From positions 2,294,001 through 2,358,000 of the forward strand of contig NZ_CP058909.1 in NCBI RefSeq assembly GCF_013415905.1: a stretch of DNA of 64,000 bases, read 5' to 3'. Under the pieces are notes generated by a model. That model did no database searches, was not told the DNA's origin, and saw nothing but the letters and a program-made list of their open reading frames with translations. Of this stretch, positions 24,919-34,114 are shown in pieces. Position numbers and translations under genes: made by a program. The stretch's first letter is position 1. Every line of letters begins with the position of its first letter. Source of the DNA: Halosimplex pelagicum. Lineage in GTDB: Archaea; Halobacteriota; Halobacteria; Halobacteriales; Haloarculaceae.

Positions 24919-27267
24919 ATGACCGACAAAAAGCGGGTCCTCTCAGGTCTCCTTATATCGTTGGCTGTCCTCGCGGCCATCGGTATCGGACTGGGGGCCG
25001 TCAGCGGTCAAATCCTGAGTGAGGAATCGTACTACGAAGAAAACTTCACGCAGTACAACGAGTCGGCAGTCCAACTGACAGCCGACGACAACCTACAAAA
25101 TCAGCACCTAATCAACCAAGACACCTGGAACCAAAACTACAATAGCATTAACCGCGACTGGGATCACAGCCCTCAATACGGGAGTTCAGACAACCAACGC
25201 AGATCGTGGGCTGACTTCGACCAGTCAAAACCGTGGCTCCAAGCCGAATGGGAAGGTGACAGCTACGGTGAAGTTGGAATGTATAAGGAGTTAGAAGTGC
25301 CCGATGGGATGACGAATCCTGTTCTAGTCGTCGAGCACGCACACTCAAACCAAGAGACCAACGACCCACGGCACGAACTCGCCATCTGGGACGCCGACCG
25401 AAATACTGGCCAGCTCTACACCACCCGACCGTACGACAGTAATCCCGGCTGGATAGCATCCCGTGCTTATACTCACAACGATGCTATCCGGGACGAGCTA
25501 TCCAAGGACAGTGAAATGGACCGGACCCATCGGCAGACCTGGAAGACCCACATGTTCGACGTAAGTGGGGAAGCCGATAACGTCACCCTGATCAAAGCAA
25601 ACCGGATGAGTTCCGGCGACAACAACGAAGAGAGTTTCGTGATGCTCCGGCAGGTCTACTGGGTCAACGCAGGCCAGGACGCCTTCCAGACCGAAGTTAA
25701 TGGATTCGAGTCCGTCCCTGAAGACGACTCGTTCGGAGGACCCGATCCATACGACCTCAAGTTAATCAACGAACCAACCGCCGAAGGCGAACAGACCTCC
25801 CTCCGGTCTGATGCAAGTGCCATCACTCGCGACTTCCAGCTCGACGGGATCAGTGACGCCCAGAAATCGTACTTCGTGATGGAAGGGACCTCTCAGTCCC
25901 AGCATCCCGTTGAGTACACCATCGAAGCGTACGGGCAAGAAGTCGCGTCCGGCACTATCGACCCCTACTCATCATCCGAAGAAACCGTTGAACTGGACCT
26001 CAACACCGACGAAGTGACGGTCAGGTTCGATTCAGAAGGCCAGTACGACATCCACAACGTCCAGTTCACCGCCCTCGAAGAGACTTCACAGGGCGATCCG
26101 CTGGCGAAAAACAGCAACCCCGGCGGCATTACGCTGAACCCCGACAAAGGGTACGATAGAACCATTGGCCTGTTCACTGCCGGTCTGGACCTCACAACCG
26201 ACACGATGCTGTACGTCGTGATGATCGCCATCACGATCGGTTTCGTCGTCTTCAGCTTCACGAAGTCCGTTCGCGGCCAGGAGTTCGCTCAGTCGCTGCT
26301 GTTCGGTGCGATCATCGCTGGTGTGGTCATCGTCGGTGTCGTCCCGACGATGAACTTAGCTACGTGGATCTTCACCGGAGACGTAGACAGAGCACCGCTT
26401 GCAGACCCCGCACTCGAAGCCGAGCCGCCGACATACTATAGCACCGAGTTCCAAGACGGGACGATGCACGGCTGGTCGTACGACAACTCCCGTGGGACTG
26501 GAAGCGTCCGACCCGTCTCTGTCGGAGAGACCTTCGAGCTCCAATTCACCGGGAACGGGGAAGACCCCGGCATCATACAACATCAGGAGCACATCTCACT
26601 CGGGAATTCCCTGGATACCGGATTCGTCAGTATTGACGGTGCCGCAGAGGGCGCAGCAGGATATCAGGACAATCCCCACGAAGTCACGTACAACGTCCGG
26701 GTCTACGTGACCGACGACGGAACCCTTGACAGCTCAGAAATGCTCGATACGAGCACCAACTACGTCGAGTCCGGCCAGAGCGCCACGGAGCTACGCAATC
26801 CCGTGACCAGCATCACCGAGGTCAGAGCAACTATCGACGGTGAGACCCGTGACCTCTCAAGCGACTTCGAGATCGTCGACGACGACGCCGGGATCATCAG
26901 GTACACCGGGAACCAAACGTTGGCTAACAACGACACCTACTCTGAGACGCTAAACAACCCGGACATCACCTTCGAGACCCACAACAACGGTGCCAGCAAT
27001 GAGAATATGGGTACGATGGAGCCCGGCGACACCTACGAGGTGTCGAAGAGCGAAACCAGCGAGGATATCGCTAAAGTCGAAGAAGTCGCCCGATCGTTCG
27101 ACGGCGAGACGATGGCGAACGAGAAGATGGTCACGTTCGAGCTCGACGGCGAGTACGTCCACACAGTGCTGATCGTGCGAGGCAACCGTGGTGACGAGAA
27201 CCCGATCGGCACCCTCGACTCCGTCCGAGTCGGCGCAACCACTGAAGGAGGGAGTACAGAACACTGA
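24919..27267 (+). CDS. Large envelope protein, paralogue 1 of 3
   Basis: This 782-residue protein has an N-terminal signal or anchor (VLSGLLISLAVLAAIGIGLGAVSGQ), a long beta-rich outer domain, two membrane helices at about 429-450 and 463-490 (MLYVVMIAITIGFVVFSFT; FGAIIAGVVIVGVVPTMNL), and a C-terminal outer domain of about 290 residues with jelly-roll-like strands. I know no named family. Its position just upstream of VirB2-, VirB4- and VirB6-like genes suggests a structural or contact part of a transfer channel. Residues about 50-220 differ strongly between the three copies while the centre and C-terminus are nearly identical, pointing to selection on an exposed face. Several Asn-X-Ser/Thr sequons occur. 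Confidence 0.75.
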   Translation: MTDKKRVLSGLLISLAVLAAIGIGLGAVSGQILSEESYYEENFTQYNESAVQLTADDNLQNQHLINQDTWNQNYNSINRDWDHSPQYGSSDNQRRSWADFDQSKPWLQAEWEGDSYGEVGMYKELEVPDGMTNPVLVVEHAHSNQETNDPRHELAIWDADRNTGQLYTTRPYDSNPGWIASRAYTHNDAIRDELSKDSEMDRTHRQTWKTHMFDVSGEADNVTLIKANRMSSGDNNEESFVMLRQVYWVNAGQDAFQTEVNGFESVPEDDSFGGPDPYDLKLINEPTAEGEQTSLRSDASAITRDFQLDGISDAQKSYFVMEGTSQSQHPVEYTIEAYGQEVASGTIDPYSSSEETVELDLNTDEVTVRFDSEGQYDIHNVQFTALEETSQGDPLAKNSNPGGITLNPDKGYDRTIGLFTAGLDLTTDTMLYVVMIAITIGFVVFSFTKSVRGQEFAQSLLFGAIIAGVVIVGVVPTMNLATWIFTGDVDRAPLADPALEAEPPTYYSTEFQDGTMHGWSYDNSRGTGSVRPVSVGETFELQFTGNGEDPGIIQHQEHISLGNSLDTGFVSIDGAAEGAAGYQDNPHEVTYNVRVYVTDDGTLDSSEMLDTSTNYVESGQSATELRNPVTSITEVRATIDGETRDLSSDFEIVDDDAGIIRYTGNQTLANNDTYSETLNNPDITFETHNNGASNENMGTMEPGDTYEVSKSETSEDIAKVEEVARSFDGETMANEKMVTFELDGEYVHTVLIVRGNRGDENPIGTLDSVRVGATTEGGSTEH

Positions 27268-27333
27268 CCCACTAAGATACAGCGGTTTAGTCCACTCTGT
27301 TCTCCTTTCCTATCTCTGATTCAGGACTCTCAC

Positions 27334-27419
27334 TTTCCCCCATTCTGGTAACCATTAGGCCCTCATTCAACCAAAAATATAAATCGCACTCTGCCAAACC
27401 TGAGAAACAGACTACAGCG
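27334..27419 (+). repeat. 86-bp promoter repeat, copy 2
   Basis: The unit begins TTTCCCCCATTCTGG and ends at the ATG of paralogue 2. It is nearly identical over its whole length to 29826-29911. It includes the AAAATATAAATC TATA element. Confidence 0.8.
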
Positions 27420-29765
27420 ATGACCGACAAGAAGCGGGTCCTCTCAGGTCTCCTTATATCGTTGGCTATCCTCGCAGCCATCGGTATCGGACTGGGGGCC
27501 GTCAGCGGCCAAATCCTAAGTGAGGAATCGTACTACCAGGAAAATTTCACGCAGTACAACGAGTCGGCAGTCCAACTGACAGCCGACGACAACCTACAAA
27601 ACCAACACCTGATCGACGACAATAGTTGGAACCACAACGATTACGGCATTAGTCACGACTGGGATCACAACCCCCAGTACGGAAGTGCAAGCGACCAACG
27701 GAGATCGTGGTCTCCATTCGACACCTCGAAACCGTGGCTACAAGGAGAATGGCAAGGTGACGATCAAGGTTCTGTCGGGATATATAAAGAATTAGAAGTC
27801 CCAGATGGAATGACGAATCCTGTCTTGGTCGTTGAACACGCCCACACCGATCAGCATATGAGCGACCCACGTCACGAACTAGCAATCTGGGACGAAGACC
27901 GTAATGAGGGTCAACTTTACACTACCCGGCCGTACGACAGTAGGCCTGGTTGGATGGCTTCCCGCGTTTACGCGAACGGAGATAACATTCGGGATGACCT
28001 ATCCAAAGATGCTGAACTAGCCCGTTCAGACCGGCAGCAGTGGAAGACCCACATGTTCGATGTGAGCGGCGAGGCCGACAACGTCACGCTGATTAAAGCT
28101 CAGCGGATGTACTCGAACGGGAACGACGAAGGGTTCGTGATGCTTCGGCAGGTCTACTGGGTGGACGCAGGCCAAGACGCCTTCCAGACCGAAGTGGAGG
28201 GATACGAATCCGTCCCTGAAGACGATTCATTCGGCGGTCCTGACCCGTACGACCTCAAACTCATTAACGAACCGACCGCCGAAGGCGAACAGACCTCTCT
28301 CCGGTCTGACGCGAGCACCGTCACCCGTGACTTCCAGCTTGACGGGATCAGTGACGCCCAGAAATCGTACTTCGTGATGGAAGGGACCTCTCAGTCAGAA
28401 CACCCTGTCCAATACACCATCGAAGCATACGGGCAAGAGGTCGCGTCCGGCACTATCGACCCCTACTCGTCATCCGAAGAAACCGTTGAACTGGACCTCA
28501 ACACCGACGAAGTGACGGTCAGGTTCAGTTCCAATGGCCAGTACGACATCCACAACGTCCAGTTCACCGCCCTCGAAGAAACCTCACAAGGAGACCCTCT
28601 CGCGAAGAACAGCAATCCTGGCGGCATCACGCTGAACCCTGATAAGGGGTACGACCGGACGATCGGCCTGTTCACTGCCGGTCTGGATCTGACGACCGAC
28701 ACGATGCTGTACGTCGTGATGATCGCCATCACGATCGGTTTCGTCGTCTTCAGCTTCACAAAGTCCGTTCGCGGCCAGGAGTTCGCTCAGTCGCTGCTGT
28801 TCGGTGCGATCATCGCTGGTGTGGTCATCGTCGGTGTCGTCCCGACAATGAACTTAGCTACATGGATCTTCACAGGAGACGTCGACCGAGCGCCGCTCGC
28901 TGACCCCGCACTCGAAGCCGAGCCACCGACGTACTATAGCACTGAGTTCCAGGACGGGACGATGCACGGCTGGTCGTACGACAACTCCCGTGGAACTGGG
29001 AGCGTCCGACCCGTCTCCGTCGGAGAGACCTTCGAGCTACAATTCACTGGAAACGGAAAAGACCCCGGTATCATCCAACACCAAGAGCACATCTCACTCG
29101 GGAATTCCCTGGACACCGGATTCGTCAGTATTGACGGTGCCGCAGAGGGCGCAGCAGGATATCAGGACAATCCCCACGAAGTCACGTACAACGTCCGGGT
29201 CTATGTGACAGATGATGGAACTCTTGATAGCTCAGAAATGCTCGATACGAACACCAACTACGTCGAGTCCGGCCAGAGTGCCACGGAACTACGCAACCCG
29301 GTGACCAGCATCACCGAGGTCAGAGCAACTATCGACGGTGAGACCCGTGACCTCTCGAACGACTTCAAGATCGTCGACGACGACGCCGGTGTTGTAAAAT
29401 ACACCGGGAACCAGACGCTGGCTAACAACGACACCTATTCGGAGACGTTGAATAGCCCGACCATCACCTTCGAGACCCACAACAACGGTGCCAGCAGCGA
29501 AAACATGGGTACGATGGAGCCGGGCGACACCTACGAGGTGTCGAAGAGCGAAACCAGCGAGGATATCGCTAAAGTCGAAGAAGTCGCTCGCTCGTTCGAC
29601 GGCGAGACAATGGCGAACGAGAAGATGGTCACGTTCGAGCTCGACGGCGAATACGTCCACACGGTACTGATCGTGCGAGGCAATCGTGGCGACGAGAATC
29701 CGATCGGCACCCTCGACTCCGTCCGAGTCGGCGCGACCACTGAAGGAGGTAGTACAGAACACTAA
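27420..29765 (+). CDS. Large envelope protein, paralogue 2 of 3
   Basis: This 781-residue protein has the same architecture as its neighbours: signal/anchor, variable outer region (about 50-220), conserved outer region ending EETSQGDPLAKNSNPGGI, two membrane helices and a conserved C-terminal domain. Its mosaic relation to the others is visible: it matches copy 1 around PYDLKLINEP and TSLRSDAS, matches copy 3 at RFSSNGQYD, and is unique near the end (LSNDFKIVDDDAGVVKYTG, NSPTITFETH), where copies 1 and 3 agree. It is transcribed from its own copy of the promoter repeat. Confidence 0.75.
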   Translation: MTDKKRVLSGLLISLAILAAIGIGLGAVSGQILSEESYYQENFTQYNESAVQLTADDNLQNQHLIDDNSWNHNDYGISHDWDHNPQYGSASDQRRSWSPFDTSKPWLQGEWQGDDQGSVGIYKELEVPDGMTNPVLVVEHAHTDQHMSDPRHELAIWDEDRNEGQLYTTRPYDSRPGWMASRVYANGDNIRDDLSKDAELARSDRQQWKTHMFDVSGEADNVTLIKAQRMYSNGNDEGFVMLRQVYWVDAGQDAFQTEVEGYESVPEDDSFGGPDPYDLKLINEPTAEGEQTSLRSDASTVTRDFQLDGISDAQKSYFVMEGTSQSEHPVQYTIEAYGQEVASGTIDPYSSSEETVELDLNTDEVTVRFSSNGQYDIHNVQFTALEETSQGDPLAKNSNPGGITLNPDKGYDRTIGLFTAGLDLTTDTMLYVVMIAITIGFVVFSFTKSVRGQEFAQSLLFGAIIAGVVIVGVVPTMNLATWIFTGDVDRAPLADPALEAEPPTYYSTEFQDGTMHGWSYDNSRGTGSVRPVSVGETFELQFTGNGKDPGIIQHQEHISLGNSLDTGFVSIDGAAEGAAGYQDNPHEVTYNVRVYVTDDGTLDSSEMLDTNTNYVESGQSATELRNPVTSITEVRATIDGETRDLSNDFKIVDDDAGVVKYTGNQTLANNDTYSETLNSPTITFETHNNGASSENMGTMEPGDTYEVSKSETSEDIAKVEEVARSFDGETMANEKMVTFELDGEYVHTVLIVRGNRGDENPIGTLDSVRVGATTEGGSTEH

Positions 29766-29825
29766 CTCCTCAGGAACGACTGATTCGGACCCGCTCGTGT
29801 TCTCCGTCCTAATTTGAGAGGCCGA

Positions 29826-29911
29826 TTTCCCCCATTCTGGTAACCATTAGGCCCTCATTCAACCAAAAATATAAATCGCACTCTGCCAAATCTGAGAAAC
29901 AGACTACAGCG
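29826..29911 (+). repeat. 86-bp promoter repeat, copy 3
   Basis: Nearly identical to 27334-27419 (one visible difference, CCAAATC for CCAAACC). The repeat lies outside the coding sequence, so the duplication unit included the promoter. Confidence 0.8.
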
Positions 29912-32260
29912 ATGACCGATAAGAAGCGGGTCCTCTCAGGTCTCCTTATATCGTTGGCTGTCCTCGCAGCCATCGGTATCGGTCTGGGGGCCGTCAGCGG
30001 CCAAATCCTGAGTGAGGAATCGTACTACCAAGAAAATTTCACGCAGTACAACGAGTCGGCAGTCCAACTGACAGCTGACGACAACCTACAAAATCAGCAT
30101 CTGATCAACGACGACACTTGGAACCACAACCACTACAGCATTGGTCACGACTGGGACCACAATCCTTACTACGGAAGTGCAAGCGACCACCGGAGGGTTG
30201 GGTGGGGCGAATTCGACAGCTCAAAACCGTGGCTAGACGCCGACTTTGAGGGCGATAATAGTGGCACTATCGGGATATACAGGCGGCTCGACGTGCCAGA
30301 TGGGATGACGAACCCTGTTCTGGTCGTCGAACACGCCCACACCAATCAACACACCAGCGACGACCGACACGAACTCGCCATCTGGAACTACCATCGCAGC
30401 GAAGGCCAACTCTACACCACCCAGTCCTACGACTCGAACCCTGGCTGGATGGCCTCACGGGGCATGGGTGAAGGAAATGGTTTCAGAAATGACTTCGACA
30501 AAGTTGGCACTCTGTCCCAAACGGACCGGCAGCAGTGGAGAACCCACATGTTCGATGTGAGCGGAGAAGCCGATAACGTCACGCTGGTCAAGGCTAACCG
30601 AATGTACTCGAACGGGAACGACGAAGGGCTCGTGATGCTTCGACAGGTCTACTGGGTGGACGCAAGCCAGGACGCCTTCCAAGCCGAAGTTAATGGGTTC
30701 GAATCCGTCCCCGAAGACGATTCGTTCGGCGGTCCTGACCCGTACCCGCTTACAATCATCAACGAACCAACTGCAGAAGGCGAGCAGACTTCGATTCGTT
30801 CACACGCCAGTACGATTACCCGCGACTTCCAGCTTGACGGGATCAGTGACGCCCAGAAATCGTACTTCGTGATGGAAGGGACCTCTCAGTCCCAGCACCC
30901 TGTCCAATACACCATCGAGGCGTACGGGCAGGAGGTCGCATCCGGCACTATCGACCCGTATTCGACATCCGAAGAAACCGTTGAACTGGACCTCAACACC
31001 GACGAAGTGACGGTCAGGTTCAGTTCCAATGGCCAGTACGATATCCACAACGTCCAGTTCACCGCCCTCGAAGAGACTTCACAGGGCGATCCGCTGGCGA
31101 AGAACAGCAACCCCGGCGGCATCACGCTGAACCCTGATAAAGGGTATGACCGGACGATCGGCCTGTTCACTGCCGGTCTGGATCTGACGACTGACACCAT
31201 GCTGTACGTCGTGATGATCGCCATCACGATCGGTTTCGTCGTGTTCAGTTTCACGAAGTCCGTTCGTGGGCAAGAATTTGCCCAATCGCTGCTGTTCGGT
31301 GCGATCATCGCTGGTGTGGTCATCGTCGGTGTCGTCCCGACGATGAACTTAGCTACGTGGATCTTCACCGGAGACGTCGACAGAGCGCCGCTTGCAGACC
31401 CTGCGTTGGAAGCCGAGCCACCGACGTACTATAGCACCGAATTCCAGGACGGGACGATGCACGGCTGGTCGTACGACAACTCCCGTGGAACTGGGAGCGT
31501 CCGACCCGTCTCTGTCGGAGAGACCTTCGAGCTCCAATTCACCGGGAATGGGCAAGACCCCGGTATCATACAACACCAAGAACACATCTCGCTCGGAAAC
31601 TCGCTGGATACTGGGTTCGTCAGTATCGATGGTGCTGCGGAAGGTGCAGCAGGGTACCAAGATAACCCACACGAAGTCACGTACAACGTCCGGGTCTACG
31701 TAACCGACGACGGGACCCTTGACACCTCAGAAATGCTCGATACGAGCACCAACTACGTCGAGTCCGGCCAGAGTGCCACGGAACTACGCAACCCCGTGAC
31801 CAGTATCACAGAAGTTCGGGCTTCGGTTGATGGTGAAACTTGGGACCTCTCAAGCGACTTCGAGATCGTCGACGACGACGCCGGGATCATCAGGTACACC
31901 GGGAACCAGACGTTGGCTAACAACGACACCTACTCTGAGACGCTAAACAACCCGGACATCACCTTCGAGACCCACAACAACGGTGCCAGCAATGAGAATA
32001 TGGGCACGATGGAGCCGGGCGACACCTACGAAGTCTCGAAGAGCGAAACCAGCGAGGATATCGCTAAAGTCGAAGAAGTCGCCCGGTCGTTCGACGGCGA
32101 GACGATGGCGAACGAGAAGATGGTCACGTTCGAGCTCGACGGCGAGTACGTCCACACGGTGCTGATCGTACGAGGCAATCGTGGCGACGAGAATCCGATC
32201 GGCACCCTCGACTCCGTCCGAGTCGGCGCAACCACTGAAGGAGGGAGTACAGAACACTAA
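29912..32260 (+). CDS. Large envelope protein, paralogue 3 of 3
   Basis: This 782-residue protein has the layout of paralogues 1 and 2. Its variable segment is the most divergent (HRRVGWGEFDSSKPWLDADFEGD, IGIYRRLDVPDG, ASRGMGEGNGFRNDFDKVG), and it alone has PYPLTIINEP and VDGETWDL, yet its last 140 residues again match copy 1 almost exactly. The alternation of shared and private blocks indicates gene conversion between tandem copies. It is followed by the VirB2-like gene after 106 bp. Confidence 0.75.
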   Translation: MTDKKRVLSGLLISLAVLAAIGIGLGAVSGQILSEESYYQENFTQYNESAVQLTADDNLQNQHLINDDTWNHNHYSIGHDWDHNPYYGSASDHRRVGWGEFDSSKPWLDADFEGDNSGTIGIYRRLDVPDGMTNPVLVVEHAHTNQHTSDDRHELAIWNYHRSEGQLYTTQSYDSNPGWMASRGMGEGNGFRNDFDKVGTLSQTDRQQWRTHMFDVSGEADNVTLVKANRMYSNGNDEGLVMLRQVYWVDASQDAFQAEVNGFESVPEDDSFGGPDPYPLTIINEPTAEGEQTSIRSHASTITRDFQLDGISDAQKSYFVMEGTSQSQHPVQYTIEAYGQEVASGTIDPYSTSEETVELDLNTDEVTVRFSSNGQYDIHNVQFTALEETSQGDPLAKNSNPGGITLNPDKGYDRTIGLFTAGLDLTTDTMLYVVMIAITIGFVVFSFTKSVRGQEFAQSLLFGAIIAGVVIVGVVPTMNLATWIFTGDVDRAPLADPALEAEPPTYYSTEFQDGTMHGWSYDNSRGTGSVRPVSVGETFELQFTGNGQDPGIIQHQEHISLGNSLDTGFVSIDGAAEGAAGYQDNPHEVTYNVRVYVTDDGTLDTSEMLDTSTNYVESGQSATELRNPVTSITEVRASVDGETWDLSSDFEIVDDDAGIIRYTGNQTLANNDTYSETLNNPDITFETHNNGASNENMGTMEPGDTYEVSKSETSEDIAKVEEVARSFDGETMANEKMVTFELDGEYVHTVLIVRGNRGDENPIGTLDSVRVGATTEGGSTEH

Positions 32261-32329
32261 CTCCTCGGGGAAAGACTAAAATAGAGAGTCCACGAAAAAC
32301 GGAATATCCACCCAGTAATCAACCAACAA

Positions 32330-32342
32330 GTGACCTTGTCAC
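32330..32342. promoter_or_regulatory. GTGAC-CTT-GTCAC dyad
   Basis: A perfect 5-bp inverted repeat with a 3-bp centre lies 25 bp upstream of the VirB2-like ATG, so it may overlap the transcription start. Confidence 0.4.
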
Positions 32343-32366
32343 TATAGCGGTGACCACATTACAACA

Positions 32367-32735
32367 ATGACCAAACACGATACCAAGTACGGACGAACCG
32401 CACTCAAGATGCTGATGAGCCTGTCAGTGTTTGCTGCCCTCTTCGTAGGAGAAGCGGCAGCTGCAGGGGCACCAGGAACCGTCCTCCAGACATCAGTGAC
32501 CGAACTCGAGATCATCAACCTACTCGGTCGGCTCCACGAGCTCCTACGTAACATCGCGTACCTGCTCGGGCCGATCATCCTACTCCACGGGATAACGCTG
32601 TGGGCGCTCGGCAGTAAGAACTCCTCGTGGTCACAGGCGGGCTACAGCGGGATGATTGGTGGTTTCATCTTGTTCGGTCTCGCACTCGCGATGGACATCC
32701 TGCTCCAGATGGCTGCCTTCATCGGCGACGTCTGA
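32367..32735 (+). CDS. VirB2/TrbC-like small two-helix membrane protein
   Basis: This 122-residue protein has a cleavable signal (MLMSLSVFAALFVGEAAAAGAPG) and two membrane helices (LLRNIAYLLGPIILLHGITLWAL and GYSGMIGGFILFGLALAMDILLQMAAFI) joined by a short polar loop (GSKNSSWSQA). This is the layout of VirB2/TrbC pilins, the cyclic or linear subunits of conjugative pili. It lies directly upstream of PrgI/VirB4-like genes, which supports the role. Related small proteins occur at 52038, 52551 and 53019. Alternatively it could be a VirB3-type inner membrane subunit. Confidence 0.65.
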   Translation: MTKHDTKYGRTALKMLMSLSVFAALFVGEAAAAGAPGTVLQTSVTELEIINLLGRLHELLRNIAYLLGPIILLHGITLWALGSKNSSWSQAGYSGMIGGFILFGLALAMDILLQMAAFIGDV

Positions 32736-32744
32736 GCAAGGGCT

Positions 32745-32767
32745 TGGGACAGACTTACTCTGTCCTG
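32745..32767 (+). repeat. Dispersed TGGGACA dyad, copy 3
   Basis: TGGGACAGACTTACT followed by CTGTCCTG. It starts 10 bp after the VirB2-like stop and about 135 bp upstream of the next TATA element. Confidence 0.65.
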
Positions 32768-32902
32768 AATCCTCCGCTTAATTCACAGGGAGATGAAGTT
32801 TTGATGGGGTTCTTTCTGTCTCTCGGTTAGTGGTGTTTTGCTGGCGGGGAACGTGACGGTGAGCGGTAGGAACACCGCCAAAATCAGGCGAGTGACCCCA
32901 AG

Positions 32903-32911
32903 ATTATTTTA
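32903..32911 (+). promoter_or_regulatory. TATA element, near-leaderless
   Basis: ATTATTTTA is centred about 30 nt before ATG 32938. The 170 bp before it (32768-32937) hold no gene. Confidence 0.55.
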
Positions 32912-32937
32912 GCGTGGGCATGGATACTTGACTGAAG

Positions 32938-33996
32938 ATGGAGCCCGTACCAGTAGCGGAGAAACTCCTAAAGACGAAGTTGTTCGGGTTCTCTCTCCAG
33001 CGGTTGATCCAGTCGTTCGCCGTACCAATGGCCCCAGGGCTCACACTCACAGTCCTCAACTTCCCCGCCCTCATCTTCGGTCCAACTGTTATCGTGGGAG
33101 GTATCATCGGGGCCGCCGTCTATATTCGTACACCACCCGGCCAGAGCCCAGCTGCGTGGCTCTTCGGGATGATCAAATACTACCTCGGACCGGACCGATT
33201 CCGATGGAAGCCGATTCAGTACGAAGACAACGACGTTCGACTGCAGGAAGGAGAGGGAGACTTCCTACTCCCGCCACCTGAACAAAACCAAGAATCAGAA
33301 GCTATGTTCGGTAACGAGAACACCATCGAAAATCTCGACTTCGAATCGATCCACGATAGCGGAGTCATCGAAACCGAGGAGGCGTATAGTCTAATCATCG
33401 AAATCGAAGCTCGTCCGTGGCTCATCCTTGACGGACAATCACGGCAGGCCGTCTACCAGTCGTTCAGTCAGTTCCTGATGGGGATCAAAGCCCCAATACA
33501 GATCTTCACTCTGCCTGTCCCCTTCGACGCCGGCGAATACGTGGACAGCCTCAAGGAGACGAACCACGAGACGCCACCCAACGAGAGCGAACTACTCGAG
33601 CACGGTCGGGTTCAACACGCAAACTGGCTGGAAAACGTCGTAGAGATGGGTGAGATCCGCGACCGACGGCACTTCTTGGTCGTCACAGCCCAGAAGCACG
33701 AAGTTGACGAACAAGCCAGCGGTGGTGGTTTCCTGAGCAAATTGAAGCCAAGTGGCGGTGACGTCGACCAGAAGAAGCGATACGATGAACTGTGGACACG
33801 GGCAGAGAACGTAACGAGTGCGCTCCCACGTACGGGAACGCAAACCAACATCGTCGACAGCCGTGAGGAAGTGCTTGAAGTCTTGTACTACTACTATAAG
33901 GGTTCGAGCGCACCAGGGAACATGGATCACGGTTGGCTCACGAAGGCCCCAACCTCAGAAGAGTACGGAGAGGTCGACACTGAAGCCATCATTTAA
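32938..33996 (+). CDS. PrgI-like/VirB4 N-domain-like secretion protein
   Basis: This 352-residue protein begins with a short N-terminal segment and two close membrane helices (LIQSFAVPMAPGLTLTVLNFPALIFGPTVIVGGIIGAAVYI), the PrgI/VirB3 pattern. The following soluble part (SLIIEIEARPWLILDGQSRQAVYQSFSQFLMGIKAPIQIFTLPVPFDAGEYV ... LLEHGRVQHANWLENVVEMGEIRDRRHFLVVTAQ) matches the N-terminal domain of VirB4-type ATPases, including the conserved hold on a membrane partner. The ATPase itself is encoded by the next gene, so the VirB4 N-terminal role appears to be a separate polypeptide fused to a VirB3/PrgI membrane hairpin. This is consistent with known VirB3-VirB4 association. Confidence 0.7.
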   Translation: MEPVPVAEKLLKTKLFGFSLQRLIQSFAVPMAPGLTLTVLNFPALIFGPTVIVGGIIGAAVYIRTPPGQSPAAWLFGMIKYYLGPDRFRWKPIQYEDNDVRLQEGEGDFLLPPPEQNQESEAMFGNENTIENLDFESIHDSGVIETEEAYSLIIEIEARPWLILDGQSRQAVYQSFSQFLMGIKAPIQIFTLPVPFDAGEYVDSLKETNHETPPNESELLEHGRVQHANWLENVVEMGEIRDRRHFLVVTAQKHEVDEQASGGGFLSKLKPSGGDVDQKKRYDELWTRAENVTSALPRTGTQTNIVDSREEVLEVLYYYYKGSSAPGNMDHGWLTKAPTSEEYGEVDTEAII

Positions 33997-34114
33997 ACGA
34001 CCACCAATAAACTAATGAGCGCGGAAGGAAGACACAGAGATAACCAACACCAGACGTGGCCAGTTCTGTGAGCAGACACAGAGAGGTACACGAAATCACC
34101 GCGAGGTTTAACGC

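Noticed and set aside
24919..32260. Idea that the three paralogues are an assembly duplication
   Set aside because: The copies differ by many substitutions in the variable region and at synonymous sites, so they are real, diverged copies.
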